Assembly (NCBI RefSeq): GCF_011038965.1
Contig: NZ_JAAKEB010000009.1
Coordinates: forward strand, 45,655 to 109,654
Source of the DNA: Adlercreutzia sp. ZJ141
GTDB taxonomy: Bacteria; Actinomycetota; Coriobacteriia; Coriobacteriales; Eggerthellaceae
Length of the DNA stretch: 64,000 nucleotides
Direction: 5' to 3'
Positions 49,442 to 57,819 of this stretch are shown here, piece after piece. The translations under genes were made by a program, and so were the position numbers. Under the pieces are notes generated by a model, which did no database searches, was not told the DNA's origin, and saw only the letters and a list, made by a program, of their open reading frames with translations. The stretch's first letter is position 1; each line of letters begins with the position of its first letter.

Positions 49442-50400
49442 AGTACGCAAAGCACACGCGCCCGCTGGGCGTATCCAACGACGCAGCCGAGGTTTTGGTT
49501 GAGGCGATGCCGTGGATCAAAAACATCACGGGCAAAACCGTTGTCATCAAGTATGGCGGGTCGGCCATGGTCGACAAAGAGCTGCGCCAGAAGGTTATGG
49601 CCGACATCGTACTCATGAAGATCATCGGCATCAATCCGGTTATCGTGCATGGCGGCGGCAAGGCCATCAGCGCAGCTATGGAGCGCATGCAGTTACCGGT
49701 TGAGTTCAAGGACGGTCAGCGCGTTACCACGCCCGAGGCTATGGATTTGGTGCGCACGGTACTCATGGGCGAGGTCAATCAAGATTTGGTTGCCGATTTG
49801 AATGCCCACGGCAACTTTGCGGTAGGACTTTCCGGTGCCGACGGTGGCACGATCATTGCCAAGCAGATGAGCCCCGAGTTACAGCGCGTCGGTCAGATCA
49901 CCCGCATCAATTCCTACCTGGTAGAAGATCTCATCGAGGGCGATTACATTCCGGTCATTGCTTCTGTTGCACTCGGCGAGGACGGTGGCTTCTACAACGT
50001 AAACGCCGACATGGCAGCGGGATACGTGGCTGCGGCCATCGGCGCGCACAAAATCATTTTCCTTACCGACGTCGACGGCCTGTATGAGAACTTCGAAGAC
50101 AAAGACTCACTCATTTCAAACCTCACGTTGTTCGAAACGCAGTACCTTGTTGAGAACAACGTGGTGTCGGCGGGCATGATTCCGAAGTTGCGTTCGTGTA
50201 TCCATGCGCTGGAAAACGGCGTGTTCCGTGCTCACATCATCAACGGTATCACGCCTCACTCGTTGCTGCTCGAGATCATGACTTCTACGGGTGCTGGCAC
50301 GACTATCCATGCCACCGATGAAGCATGCAAGAATGATGCACATCCACTGGGGAGTTTTGCAGCGAAGTTGTCGGAGAACTCGATCGCATCCGAAGGGTAG
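49438..50400 (+). CDS. argB: Acetylglutamate kinase
   Basis: 320 residues, starting inside the argJ stop (ATGA). Amino-acid kinase motifs: KTVVIKYGGSAMVDKEL near 27-43, IVHGGGKAISAAMERM near 63-78 and the ATP segment FLTDVDGLYENFEDK near 204-218. The C-terminal part has GGMIPKL-like SAGMIPKLRSCIHAL. The long N-terminal helix is the type found in hexameric, arginine-inhibited kinases, so feedback control by arginine is plausible. It carries out step two of the pathway. Confidence 0.95.
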   Translation: MKYAKHTRPLGVSNDAAEVLVEAMPWIKNITGKTVVIKYGGSAMVDKELRQKVMADIVLMKIIGINPVIVHGGGKAISAAMERMQLPVEFKDGQRVTTPEAMDLVRTVLMGEVNQDLVADLNAHGNFAVGLSGADGGTIIAKQMSPELQRVGQITRINSYLVEDLIEGDYIPVIASVALGEDGGFYNVNADMAAGYVAAAIGAHKIIFLTDVDGLYENFEDKDSLISNLTLFETQYLVENNVVSAGMIPKLRSCIHALENGVFRAHIINGITPHSLLLEIMTSTGAGTTIHATDEACKNDAHPLGSFAAKLSENSIASEG

Positions 50401-50484
50401 GAGTGTTTCGGCGATGCGCGCCGAAACACGTTGAGGAATTCGCCATAAGCGCCGTTTGAGGTGCCGGTATTGATAGGAGAGAAC

Positions 50485-51738
50485 ATGGGTTTCGCAGAAC
50501 AACGCGCATTGGAATCCGAATATGTCATGGGCACGTTCGCCCGCAAGCCGGTGCAACTGGTCGAGGGCGCAGGCATGCGTGTCGTCGATTCCGAGGGCAA
50601 CCAGCTACTCGATTTCATTGCGGGTATCGGCGTGTGCAGCTTAGGGCATTGCCATCCTTCATTAGTCAATGCTTTATGTGAACAAGCGCACAAGCTCGTC
50701 CATGTGAGTAACTACTACTACATCGAGAACCGTGGCGAAGTCGCCAAGATGGTTTCCGACCTGATGAACGTTGGTGTCGAAGAAGCTGATCAGGAGGTGT
50801 GGCAAAGCTTCTTCAGTAATTCCGGCGCAGAGTCGAATGAATGCGCTATCAAACTTTCTCGTCTGTATGCGCGCAAACGCGCCGCAGCACAGGCGGAACC
50901 AGGCAAGCAGGCACAGGCGTTTGCTGCAGCGCCGCGTACGATCGTTGTGATGGAGCGCAGCTTCCACGGTCGCACGTTGGCTACGCTTGCTGCTACCGCA
51001 CAGCCGGTCAAGCAGGAAGCGTTCATGCCTCTGCCCGACGGGTTTGTTGCCACGCCGCTCAACGACATTGCGGCGCTCGAGCAGTTGTTCGAGCAGCAGG
51101 GCGACTCCATCTGCGCTATTATGCTTGAACCGATTCAGGGCGAAAGCGGCGTACACCCCGCCACGCCCGAGTTTATGCAGGCAGCCCGTCGTCTTACTGC
51201 TGAGCGCGGCGCGCTGCTTGTGTGTGATGAGGTACAGTGCGGCATCTTCCGTACTGGCAAGCCGTTTGGGTTCCAGAACTTCGGTGTGGTGCCCGATATT
51301 GTGACCATCGCGAAGGGTGTCGCCTCGGGGTTCCCCATGGGTATGTGCGCCGCACGAGCCAGCGTGGCTGCGGCGTTCGAGCCGGGCGATCATGGAACCA
51401 CGTTTGGCGGCAGCAATTTGGCGGTCAGCTCGGCGTTGGCGGTGCTGCGCACCATTCGCGATGAAGCCATTGCCGAAAACGTGCTGCGTGTGGGCGCGTA
51501 CATGCGCGAGCGTTTGGCGTCGCTTCCCGGCGTGGTTGAGGTTCGTGGTTTCGGCCTGATGAACGCCGCCGATCTGCGCGAGGGGGTTTCTGCTCCCGAC
51601 GTGGTAAGCAGGGCGCTTGGTAAAGGACTGCTGCTGAACGCAACCGGTCCGAGCACGCTTCGGTTCCTACCGCCGCTCATTTGTACGGAAGCCGATGTCG
51701 ATGCGCTGGTTGAAGCGTTGGGAGAATTGCTGGGATAG
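50485..51738 (+). CDS. argD: Acetylornithine aminotransferase
   Basis: 417 residues from the ATG after ATAGGAGAG. Class III PLP aminotransferase features: GIGVCSLGHCHPSLVNAL, FFSNSGAESNECAIK, RSFHGRTLATLAAT, the cofactor Asp in LLVCDEVQCGIFRTG and the Schiff-base lysine in TIAKGVASGFPMG. It transfers an amino group from glutamate to N-acetylglutamate semialdehyde, and related enzymes also serve lysine synthesis. An insertion near residues 125-150 (RAAAQAEPGKQAQAFAAAP) is longer than in E. coli ArgD. Confidence 0.94.
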   Translation: MGFAEQRALESEYVMGTFARKPVQLVEGAGMRVVDSEGNQLLDFIAGIGVCSLGHCHPSLVNALCEQAHKLVHVSNYYYIENRGEVAKMVSDLMNVGVEEADQEVWQSFFSNSGAESNECAIKLSRLYARKRAAAQAEPGKQAQAFAAAPRTIVVMERSFHGRTLATLAATAQPVKQEAFMPLPDGFVATPLNDIAALEQLFEQQGDSICAIMLEPIQGESGVHPATPEFMQAARRLTAERGALLVCDEVQCGIFRTGKPFGFQNFGVVPDIVTIAKGVASGFPMGMCAARASVAAAFEPGDHGTTFGGSNLAVSSALAVLRTIRDEAIAENVLRVGAYMRERLASLPGVVEVRGFGLMNAADLREGVSAPDVVSRALGKGLLLNATGPSTLRFLPPLICTEADVDALVEALGELLG

Positions 51739-51774
51739 ATTGTCGGAGGGAACAAGCGCAAAGGGGTAGACGCT

Positions 51775-52203
51775 ATGAGGAAACGCCAGCAACGTCACGA
51801 TGTCATTCGTGACATCATTCGGGTGAATAACGTCAAGACGCAGCGCGATCTTGCCGACCACCTGCAAAAAGCAGGATACGACTGTACACAAGCGACCATT
51901 TCTCGCGACATCATGGACATGGGTCTGGTGAAGTCGCGTGAAGGATACTACGTGCTACCAGAGGAAATGCGGCTACAGCGCATGGTGTCGGAATTGGTTG
52001 AGGAAGTGCACGTCGCTGGGAACTTGGTTGTGGTGAAAACCTTCTCGGGCGGCGCGGCGGGCGTGTCGGCGGCACTTGATAAGGCCGACCTGCATGGTGC
52101 GCTCGGCACGGTGGCTGGTGACAACACCATTCTCATCGTGGCGGAGTCGCCCGAGGCATCCGCTCGTATCGAAGCCGCTATCAATCGCTTACGGTGCCGC
52201 TAG
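51775..52203 (+). CDS. argR: Arginine repressor ArgR
   Basis: 142 residues. N-terminal winged helix: RHDVIRDIIRVNNVKTQRDL, then HLQKAGYDCTQATISRDIMD (about 8-55). The C-terminal oligomerisation and arginine-binding domain ends GTVAGDNTILIVAESPEASA. With arginine bound, hexamers repress arg genes. Placement as the last gene of the arg operon gives an autoregulated circuit. argF and argG are not in the window. A terminator follows at 52282. Confidence 0.95.
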   Translation: MRKRQQRHDVIRDIIRVNNVKTQRDLADHLQKAGYDCTQATISRDIMDMGLVKSREGYYVLPEEMRLQRMVSELVEEVHVAGNLVVVKTFSGGAAGVSAALDKADLHGALGTVAGDNTILIVAESPEASARIEAAINRLRCR

Positions 52204-52281
52204 AAGCGCAGTCGCAGGGCGTTTGAAACCTGTGTGATGCTGCTCATCGTTTGGCTCGGCATGCCGTTTTAACGAGCTTCC

Positions 52282-52326
52282 GTAAGGAGATCCGCCACAA
52301 AAGGGATGGGTCTCCTTACTGTTTTT
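52282..52326 (+). terminator. arg operon terminator
   Basis: Stem GTAAGGAGA/TCTCCTTAC (52282-52290 with 52311-52319), then TGTTTTTC. Confidence 0.8.
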
Positions 52327-52402
52327 CAACGAACTCGTGTTGTTTGAGGTGACTGCACGCCCCGATGATACAATGGTGGTTGCTACCTAAAGGGAGGTGT
52401 GC

Positions 52403-54730
52403 ATGGCATCACGGGCAATCAAGAACAGATGCGGCGTCAAGAAGAAACATGCGTCTCCTGGCGTTCTTTCGGTTATCGCAGTTATTTTCGGTGTTATTGT
52501 GGCGCTGAGTGTCGGCGTGTATGCACTGGGGTCTTCGTGGCTGACTGATCTTCCCGATTACGAAGATGCGAGCGCGTACAACGCAGCGCTTCCTACCGAG
52601 GTGTACGCGAGCGACGGAGCAACGCTGCTTGCGAAATTTCAGCTTGAATGGCGCGAGCCGGTCAGTATCGACCAGGTGAGTCCGTATGTCCTCGAAGGCA
52701 CGGTGGCTACCGAGGACGAACGTTTCTATGATCATGCCGGGTTTGACCTAGCAGGCATTGCGCGCGCTGCGGTGAACAACCTCACCGGCGGCGAGCGCGA
52801 GGGTGCATCGACTATCACGCAGCAGTTTGTGCGCAACACTATTCTGTCGAGCGAGATGGACGAAATCTCCTACAAGCGTAAGGTACGCGAAATCTATCTG
52901 GCGATGAAGCTCGAGCAGGTGTACTCGAAAGAAGACATCTTGCTCATGTACTTAAACACCATCAACTACGGTTCGGGTGCGTATGGAATCGAGGCGGCAT
53001 CGAAGCGCTACTTCTCGAAAAGCGCTAGCGACCTCACGCTTGCCGAGGCCGCCACGCTCGTTGGTATTCCTCAGTCGCCCACGTATAACAATCCCATCGA
53101 CAACCCTGAGCAGTGTGTTGCGCGCCGCAATCTGGTGCTCGATCGCATGCTGAGCAATGGTTATATCACGCAGGAAGAACACGATGCGGCGGTAGCAGAG
53201 CCGCTTGTGCTTAATCCTACGGAGCAGTCCGACGACGGGCTTATTGCTTACCCGTACTTCACGAGCTATGTGCGCAATCTGCTCATGGACGAAAATGGGT
53301 CGTACAAGTATTCCACTGCCGAAATCTTTAAGGGTGGTCTCAAGGTTATCACCACGCTTGATGTGAATGTGCAGCAGCAGGCCGAGCGTGCCGCTGCCAA
53401 GAAGCGGACGACGCTCGATGACAGCATGGAAGTTGCCATCGCTGCCGTTGAGCCGGGTACGGGCTACGTGAAAGCGCTGGTGGGTGGCTCGAACTACGAC
53501 GAAGAAGAGTTGAATCTCGCAACGGGTGAAGGTACCGACGGGGGCAGGCCCTGCGGTTCTGCCTTTAAGACGTTCACGCTGGTTTCCGCTATTGAGCGTG
53601 GCATCGATCCCGACACCACCAACGTCGATTGCTCATCGCCGGCCACCGTTGATGGGTACACTCTGCGAAACATCGACAACATCAACTACGGCACGCGTAG
53701 TATAACCAGGGCGTTTGCCGTGTCATCGAACACGGGTTTCGTTCGTCTTATCTCGAGCTTGGGTACCAACAGTGTTATCGATGTTGCAGAGCGTATGGGT
53801 ATCACGAGCGATTTGCGCTCGTCGGGTGCAGGAGCTTCGCTCACACTTGGCGTGGCCAACGTTACACCGCTTGATATGGCGAACTCGTTTGCAACTATTT
53901 CTAGCGGCGGCAAGCATTACGACCCGCAGCCGGTGCTGCAAATCTACGATCGCAAGGGTGCGGTAGTCATCGACAACACAAATCCCGAAGGCGATCAGGC
54001 ACTTACTCCCGAGGTTGCATATGCTGCCGCTACCGCCATGCAATCGGTACTGTCGTACGAGGGCACGGGTGCGGGGTACAGCTTGCCGAACGGGCAGCCG
54101 GTGGCGTGCAAAACAGGTACCAGCGAAAACTCCCGGGACATTACGTTTACGGGCACCATTCCGCAAATCGCCGTAAGTGTATGGGTGGGTGACCCCAGCA
54201 ACCAAAATGTCATGCCACATCACAGCATGTGCGTCGACGTGTTCATGGATTTCGTGGGTGCGGTGTGGGGTGGCGACCCTGTGCGCGCGTTCCCTACGGC
54301 GGACGATCCTCCGTATAAACCATACAATGATGCCAAGTACCACATTGGCAGTGGGTATTGGTCGGGTTCTCAGGGTGAGGACAAAAAAGACGACGAAGCG
54401 GATGACGAAAAGAAGGACGGCGAGAACAATCCTTCCACTACCGATGATCCTACGGTTGCTCCGGTTGATCCTGCCACTCCGGTCGATCCCGTCACTCCAG
54501 TTGATCCTGCCACTCCGGTTGATCCCGTCACTCCGGTTGAACCCACGAACCCTGATCCGGGAAGCCCAGCAGCGCTTACCGAGCCGGACGATGGACCGCA
54601 GGCGGCAAGCAACAGGTCAGTATCGACGGCTGCTCGTATGGCGTGGCGCTTGGTAAACATATTCTCGCCAACGAGTGAGGTATGGCACCCATCACGTGAT
54701 GTTGTGGGTGGTATGTTAGCGTATAGGTAA
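52403..54730 (+). CDS. Class A penicillin-binding protein (transglycosylase/transpeptidase)
   Basis: 775 residues from the ATG after AAGGGAGGT. Order: short basic cytoplasmic tail, membrane anchor (about 20-45), GT51 glycosyltransferase (catalytic Glu104 in ATEDERFYDH; GASTITQQFVRN near 130), then transpeptidase with SAFK (Ser386), SSNTG and KTG (Lys570). A charged Asp/Lys stretch (about 655-675) and PVDPATP/PVDPVTP repeats (about 690-715) form an extended tail. It polymerises and cross-links peptidoglycan outside the membrane. It is about 40 percent alike by eye to the minus-strand protein at 55453, so the two are paralogues. Confidence 0.94.
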   Translation: MASRAIKNRCGVKKKHASPGVLSVIAVIFGVIVALSVGVYALGSSWLTDLPDYEDASAYNAALPTEVYASDGATLLAKFQLEWREPVSIDQVSPYVLEGTVATEDERFYDHAGFDLAGIARAAVNNLTGGEREGASTITQQFVRNTILSSEMDEISYKRKVREIYLAMKLEQVYSKEDILLMYLNTINYGSGAYGIEAASKRYFSKSASDLTLAEAATLVGIPQSPTYNNPIDNPEQCVARRNLVLDRMLSNGYITQEEHDAAVAEPLVLNPTEQSDDGLIAYPYFTSYVRNLLMDENGSYKYSTAEIFKGGLKVITTLDVNVQQQAERAAAKKRTTLDDSMEVAIAAVEPGTGYVKALVGGSNYDEEELNLATGEGTDGGRPCGSAFKTFTLVSAIERGIDPDTTNVDCSSPATVDGYTLRNIDNINYGTRSITRAFAVSSNTGFVRLISSLGTNSVIDVAERMGITSDLRSSGAGASLTLGVANVTPLDMANSFATISSGGKHYDPQPVLQIYDRKGAVVIDNTNPEGDQALTPEVAYAAATAMQSVLSYEGTGAGYSLPNGQPVACKTGTSENSRDITFTGTIPQIAVSVWVGDPSNQNVMPHHSMCVDVFMDFVGAVWGGDPVRAFPTADDPPYKPYNDAKYHIGSGYWSGSQGEDKKDDEADDEKKDGENNPSTTDDPTVAPVDPATPVDPVTPVDPATPVDPVTPVEPTNPDPGSPAALTEPDDGPQAASNRSVSTAARMAWRLVNIFSPTSEVWHPSRDVVGGMLAYR

Positions 54731-54812
54731 CGGAATGTATAAAACGCACAGCAGTGCGCAGGGCCCAAACATCGAAGGGGATCGCCTGTCAGCTGCAAAG
54801 GAGGAAAGGTTC

Positions 54813-55319
54813 ATGAGAACGATGCTCTTGCGAAAGAACGTGATCGCCTTCGCTTGTGCAGGCGTGCTGTTGCTTGCTGCATTGTCTGGCTGCACAACGG
54901 GGCCGAGCGAAAGCGAGCAAGCGCAGCAGGCGAATCGCGACTATATGGCCCAGGTAAATCAGAGCATGGAAAGCCTGGAGGCGAAACTCGGTAGCTTCAT
55001 CGATGCCGTGTCGCGTGGCGATGTCGTGAACATGCGTACGCAGGCCGATAACGCCTACGCCGCGCTTGACGCTTTGGCGAAAATCGAAGCGCCTGAAGGA
55101 TTGGAAGATATTCAGACTTCCTATGTTGACGGAACGAACGCATTAAAAGAGGCACTTGACGATTACATTGCTCTGTATACCGAAATAGAATCGGCAACTG
55201 CGGACAATCCGTTCGATTGGGCTTCGTACGACAACCGAATCTCCCAGATCAAGAGCAAGTATGACGAGGGAATCGGCCTGCTTCAGTCAGGTGACAACGC
55301 AGCTGCAGCGAAGAAATAG
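54813..55319 (+). CDS. Small secreted lipoprotein of unknown function
   Basis: 168 residues from the ATG after AAAGGAGGAAAGG. The signal peptide ends at lipobox LSGC (Cys near 26), so the protein should be lipid-anchored outside the membrane. The mature part is helical and acidic, with the pattern NQSMESLEAKLGSFIDAVSR and NAYAALDALAKIEAPEGLED resembling helical-bundle lipoproteins. No family is recognised with confidence. It lies between two penicillin-binding protein genes, which hints at a cell-wall role, but this is only context. Confidence 0.75.
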   Translation: MRTMLLRKNVIAFACAGVLLLAALSGCTTGPSESEQAQQANRDYMAQVNQSMESLEAKLGSFIDAVSRGDVVNMRTQADNAYAALDALAKIEAPEGLEDIQTSYVDGTNALKEALDDYIALYTEIESATADNPFDWASYDNRISQIKSKYDEGIGLLQSGDNAAAAKK

Positions 55320-55368
55320 TGCGTTTCAGCTAGGGAATGAATCAGTACTCCCTTCTGTAAGTGGCAGA

Positions 55369-55399
55369 AAAGAGGGTCGGCAAATTGCCGACCCTCTTT
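55369..55399. terminator. Bidirectional terminator between lipoprotein and PBP genes
   Basis: Perfect 15-bp stem AAAGAGGGTCGGCAA/TTGCCGACCCTCTTT (55369-55383 with 55385-55399) with a one-base formal loop. A-run on one side and T-run on the other fit termination from both directions. Confidence 0.85.
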
Positions 55400-55452
55400 G
55401 CGATGGTGCGCCGAGCATGCGCACGATTCTGGCGCTGCTTCGATCAGGTGCG

Positions 55453-57669
55453 TTACGTGCTTGCTGGTTGCGCTGACTCTCCAGAGGTGTTCGGGTCTCC
55501 CGATTCTGTATCGTTGCCCTCATCGTCGGGTGCGTTCGGGTCATCCGTTCCTTGCGCATCGGGGTTGGGTCCCTTCGATACCACCACTACGATTTTCCCG
55601 TCTTGCACGGACTGGCTGATCACCGTGCCAGCAGGCACCGAATCGGAGTATTCTTCGACATACGACGTCTTGTACGAGTTCAGGAGCTCCTTAGCCTCAT
55701 CAAGCGTTTTTCCACTCGTATTTGGTGCATTCTCAGCTGCCTTTGAGGTAAGCTCTTTCTGTTTCTCATTGAAGTTGTTGTTGTATTTCGGGTCTTCCAC
55801 GTCGGGGAAGTTGGTGATCTCGGTTCCTTCGAGTGCACGGCTCATGAACGTACTCCACAGCCAGTTGCAGGTAAGGTTTTCATCGGTGGGGCTGTAGTCG
55901 CGCGCGCCGATCCACACCGAACAGCACAGGGTGGGGGTGTAGCCCACCAGCGTGTGATCGCGCCAGTCGGTACCGGTACCGGTCTTGCCGGCCACGGGCT
56001 GCCCACTTGCCAAGCCGAAGCCGTATGCTGTCCCTTCCGGTGACTCGAACACGCCGCGCAGCACCTTGGTCACCGCGCCGGCTACCTTTTCGTCAAGCAC
56101 GCGCTCGCTGGTGTCGGGCGCTTCGTAGAGTACCTCGCCGTCGCTGTTCTCGATGCGTGTGATAGCGATGGCTTTGCGATGTGTGCCGCCGGTTGCGAAC
56201 GACGAGTACGCCTCGGCCATCTCCAGCGGCGTGGTGTTTTCGGTTCCCAGCGTAATGATGGGAAGGTTGCTCAACGGAGAGGTTACACCCAGCCGGTGAG
56301 CCATGTTCACTACCTGCGACGAGCCGACTTCTTGGATGAGACGGTAGTAGCCAGTGTTTGATGACACGGCTGTTGCGCTGGCGATGGACCGAATACCCTG
56401 GTCCTGTTTGCCGTAGTTGTACAGCTCATCACCTGTTTCCATCTTCAGTGGGTTTGTGCAGTCGATAAGCGTGTCGGGATCAATGCCTTCTTCGATGGCG
56501 GTTGCCAGTGTGAACGCCTTAAATGATGAACCGGCAGGGCGTCCGCCCTGTGTCGCGATGTTGAACTGGTTGGCGTCAAAATCCTTGCCGCCTACCAGTG
56601 CCAGAATGTGCCCGGTCGCAGGGTCGATCGCTACCAACGCCGCTTCTAGGTTGTCGGCCATCTGCGCGCACTGCTCTGCGCAGGTTTGCTCGGCTTTTTC
56701 CTGCATAACAGGATCAAGTGTGGTGTGGATAGTGAGGCCGCCTGCGAACAGGTCCTCGTATGACACGTCGAAGCCATTGTTTTCGTCAAGCAGCAAATCG
56801 CGCACGTAACTGGTGAAGTACGGGAACGCGGTTATGCCGTCGATACGCGCGTCGGGCGCAGGGTTCAAATTCAGCTCTTCGGCAACTGCCGCATCGTGTT
56901 CCTCTTGTGTGATGTCACCAACGCTCAGCATTCGGTCGAGCACGATATTGCGTCGTTCAAGGCATGCGTCGGGGTTTTCCTTGGGGTTGAGGTACGTCGG
57001 TGACTGTGGGATACCGGCAAGCGTTGCTGCTTGCGTCAACGTTAGGTCGCTTGCGTTTACCTGAAAGTAGTTTTGTGCTGCTGCCTGAATGCCGTAACAG
57101 CCATCGCCGTAGTTGATGGTGTTTAGGTACATGAGTAGGATATCGTCTTTGGAAAAGCGTTTTTCCATTTCCAGCGCCAGCGTCGCTTCGCGAATCTTGC
57201 GCTTGAGCGAGATGTCGTCCATCTCGTCGAATAGGATCGTGTTGCGCACGAGCTGCTGTGTGATCGTTGATGCACCCTGCATATCGCCGCCGCGCAGGTT
57301 GTTCAGCACAGCGCGCGCGATACCCATGATGTCCACGCCGTCGTGCTCGTAGAAGCGGGAATCTTCGGTGGCAATAGTTGCTTGCGTTACGTAAGTATTC
57401 ACCTGGTCAAGCGTTACCGGATCGCGTTTCTCAAGTTGGAATTGCGCGAGTTTTGTGGTGCCATCCGCTGCCCACATGGTCGATTCCTCAGCGTGGCTGG
57501 CAAAATCGAACGACGAGACGTCAGGCAGGTCGTCGGCCCAACCCTCCATGATGCGCAGCACCCCGTGTACGCCGGAATAGGCGATAAGGCTGACTGACAG
57601 CACTGCTACAAGAAGACCCCATTGCACGGCATGGGAGCGCTTTTCGCGCTGTTTTCTGCGTACCTTCAT
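55453..57669 (-). CDS. Class A penicillin-binding protein with C-terminal PASTA domain
   Basis: 738 residues. Basic cytoplasmic tail, membrane anchor (about 16-38), GT51 domain (Glu102 in ATEDSRFYEH; GASTITQQLVRN), transpeptidase with GRPAGSSFKAF, SSNTGYYRL and GKTGTGTDWRD. After about residue 640 one PASTA domain is visible (GKTLDEAKELLNSYKTSYVE then VISQSVQDGKIVVVVSKGP), followed by an acidic Asp/Pro/Ser tail. PASTA domains bind muropeptides or beta-lactams. It is convergent with the lipoprotein gene, and its paralogue at 52403 has Pro repeats instead of PASTA. Confidence 0.94.
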   Translation of the reverse strand: MKVRRKQREKRSHAVQWGLLVAVLSVSLIAYSGVHGVLRIMEGWADDLPDVSSFDFASHAEESTMWAADGTTKLAQFQLEKRDPVTLDQVNTYVTQATIATEDSRFYEHDGVDIMGIARAVLNNLRGGDMQGASTITQQLVRNTILFDEMDDISLKRKIREATLALEMEKRFSKDDILLMYLNTINYGDGCYGIQAAAQNYFQVNASDLTLTQAATLAGIPQSPTYLNPKENPDACLERRNIVLDRMLSVGDITQEEHDAAVAEELNLNPAPDARIDGITAFPYFTSYVRDLLLDENNGFDVSYEDLFAGGLTIHTTLDPVMQEKAEQTCAEQCAQMADNLEAALVAIDPATGHILALVGGKDFDANQFNIATQGGRPAGSSFKAFTLATAIEEGIDPDTLIDCTNPLKMETGDELYNYGKQDQGIRSIASATAVSSNTGYYRLIQEVGSSQVVNMAHRLGVTSPLSNLPIITLGTENTTPLEMAEAYSSFATGGTHRKAIAITRIENSDGEVLYEAPDTSERVLDEKVAGAVTKVLRGVFESPEGTAYGFGLASGQPVAGKTGTGTDWRDHTLVGYTPTLCCSVWIGARDYSPTDENLTCNWLWSTFMSRALEGTEITNFPDVEDPKYNNNFNEKQKELTSKAAENAPNTSGKTLDEAKELLNSYKTSYVEEYSDSVPAGTVISQSVQDGKIVVVVSKGPNPDAQGTDDPNAPDDEGNDTESGDPNTSGESAQPAST

Positions 57670-57819
57670 GCTCCGTTATACTACCATTTCTGAAGTTGAC
57701 CGCATTACCGTTGTGCACGCGCGCGAAACGCGTGCCGATTCGATAAGAATAAAGCATGAAAGACGCAGTTCTCGGGCATTTTTGGGGAATTGCACGGGAA
57801 AACGATGGGGGAACGATAC

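Noticed and set aside
55453..57669. Anti-phage or defence function for the accessory region
   Set aside because: Apart from toxin-antitoxin pairs no nuclease, helicase, reverse transcriptase, STING/CD-NTase or methylase motif is seen; the genes fit envelope and housekeeping roles.
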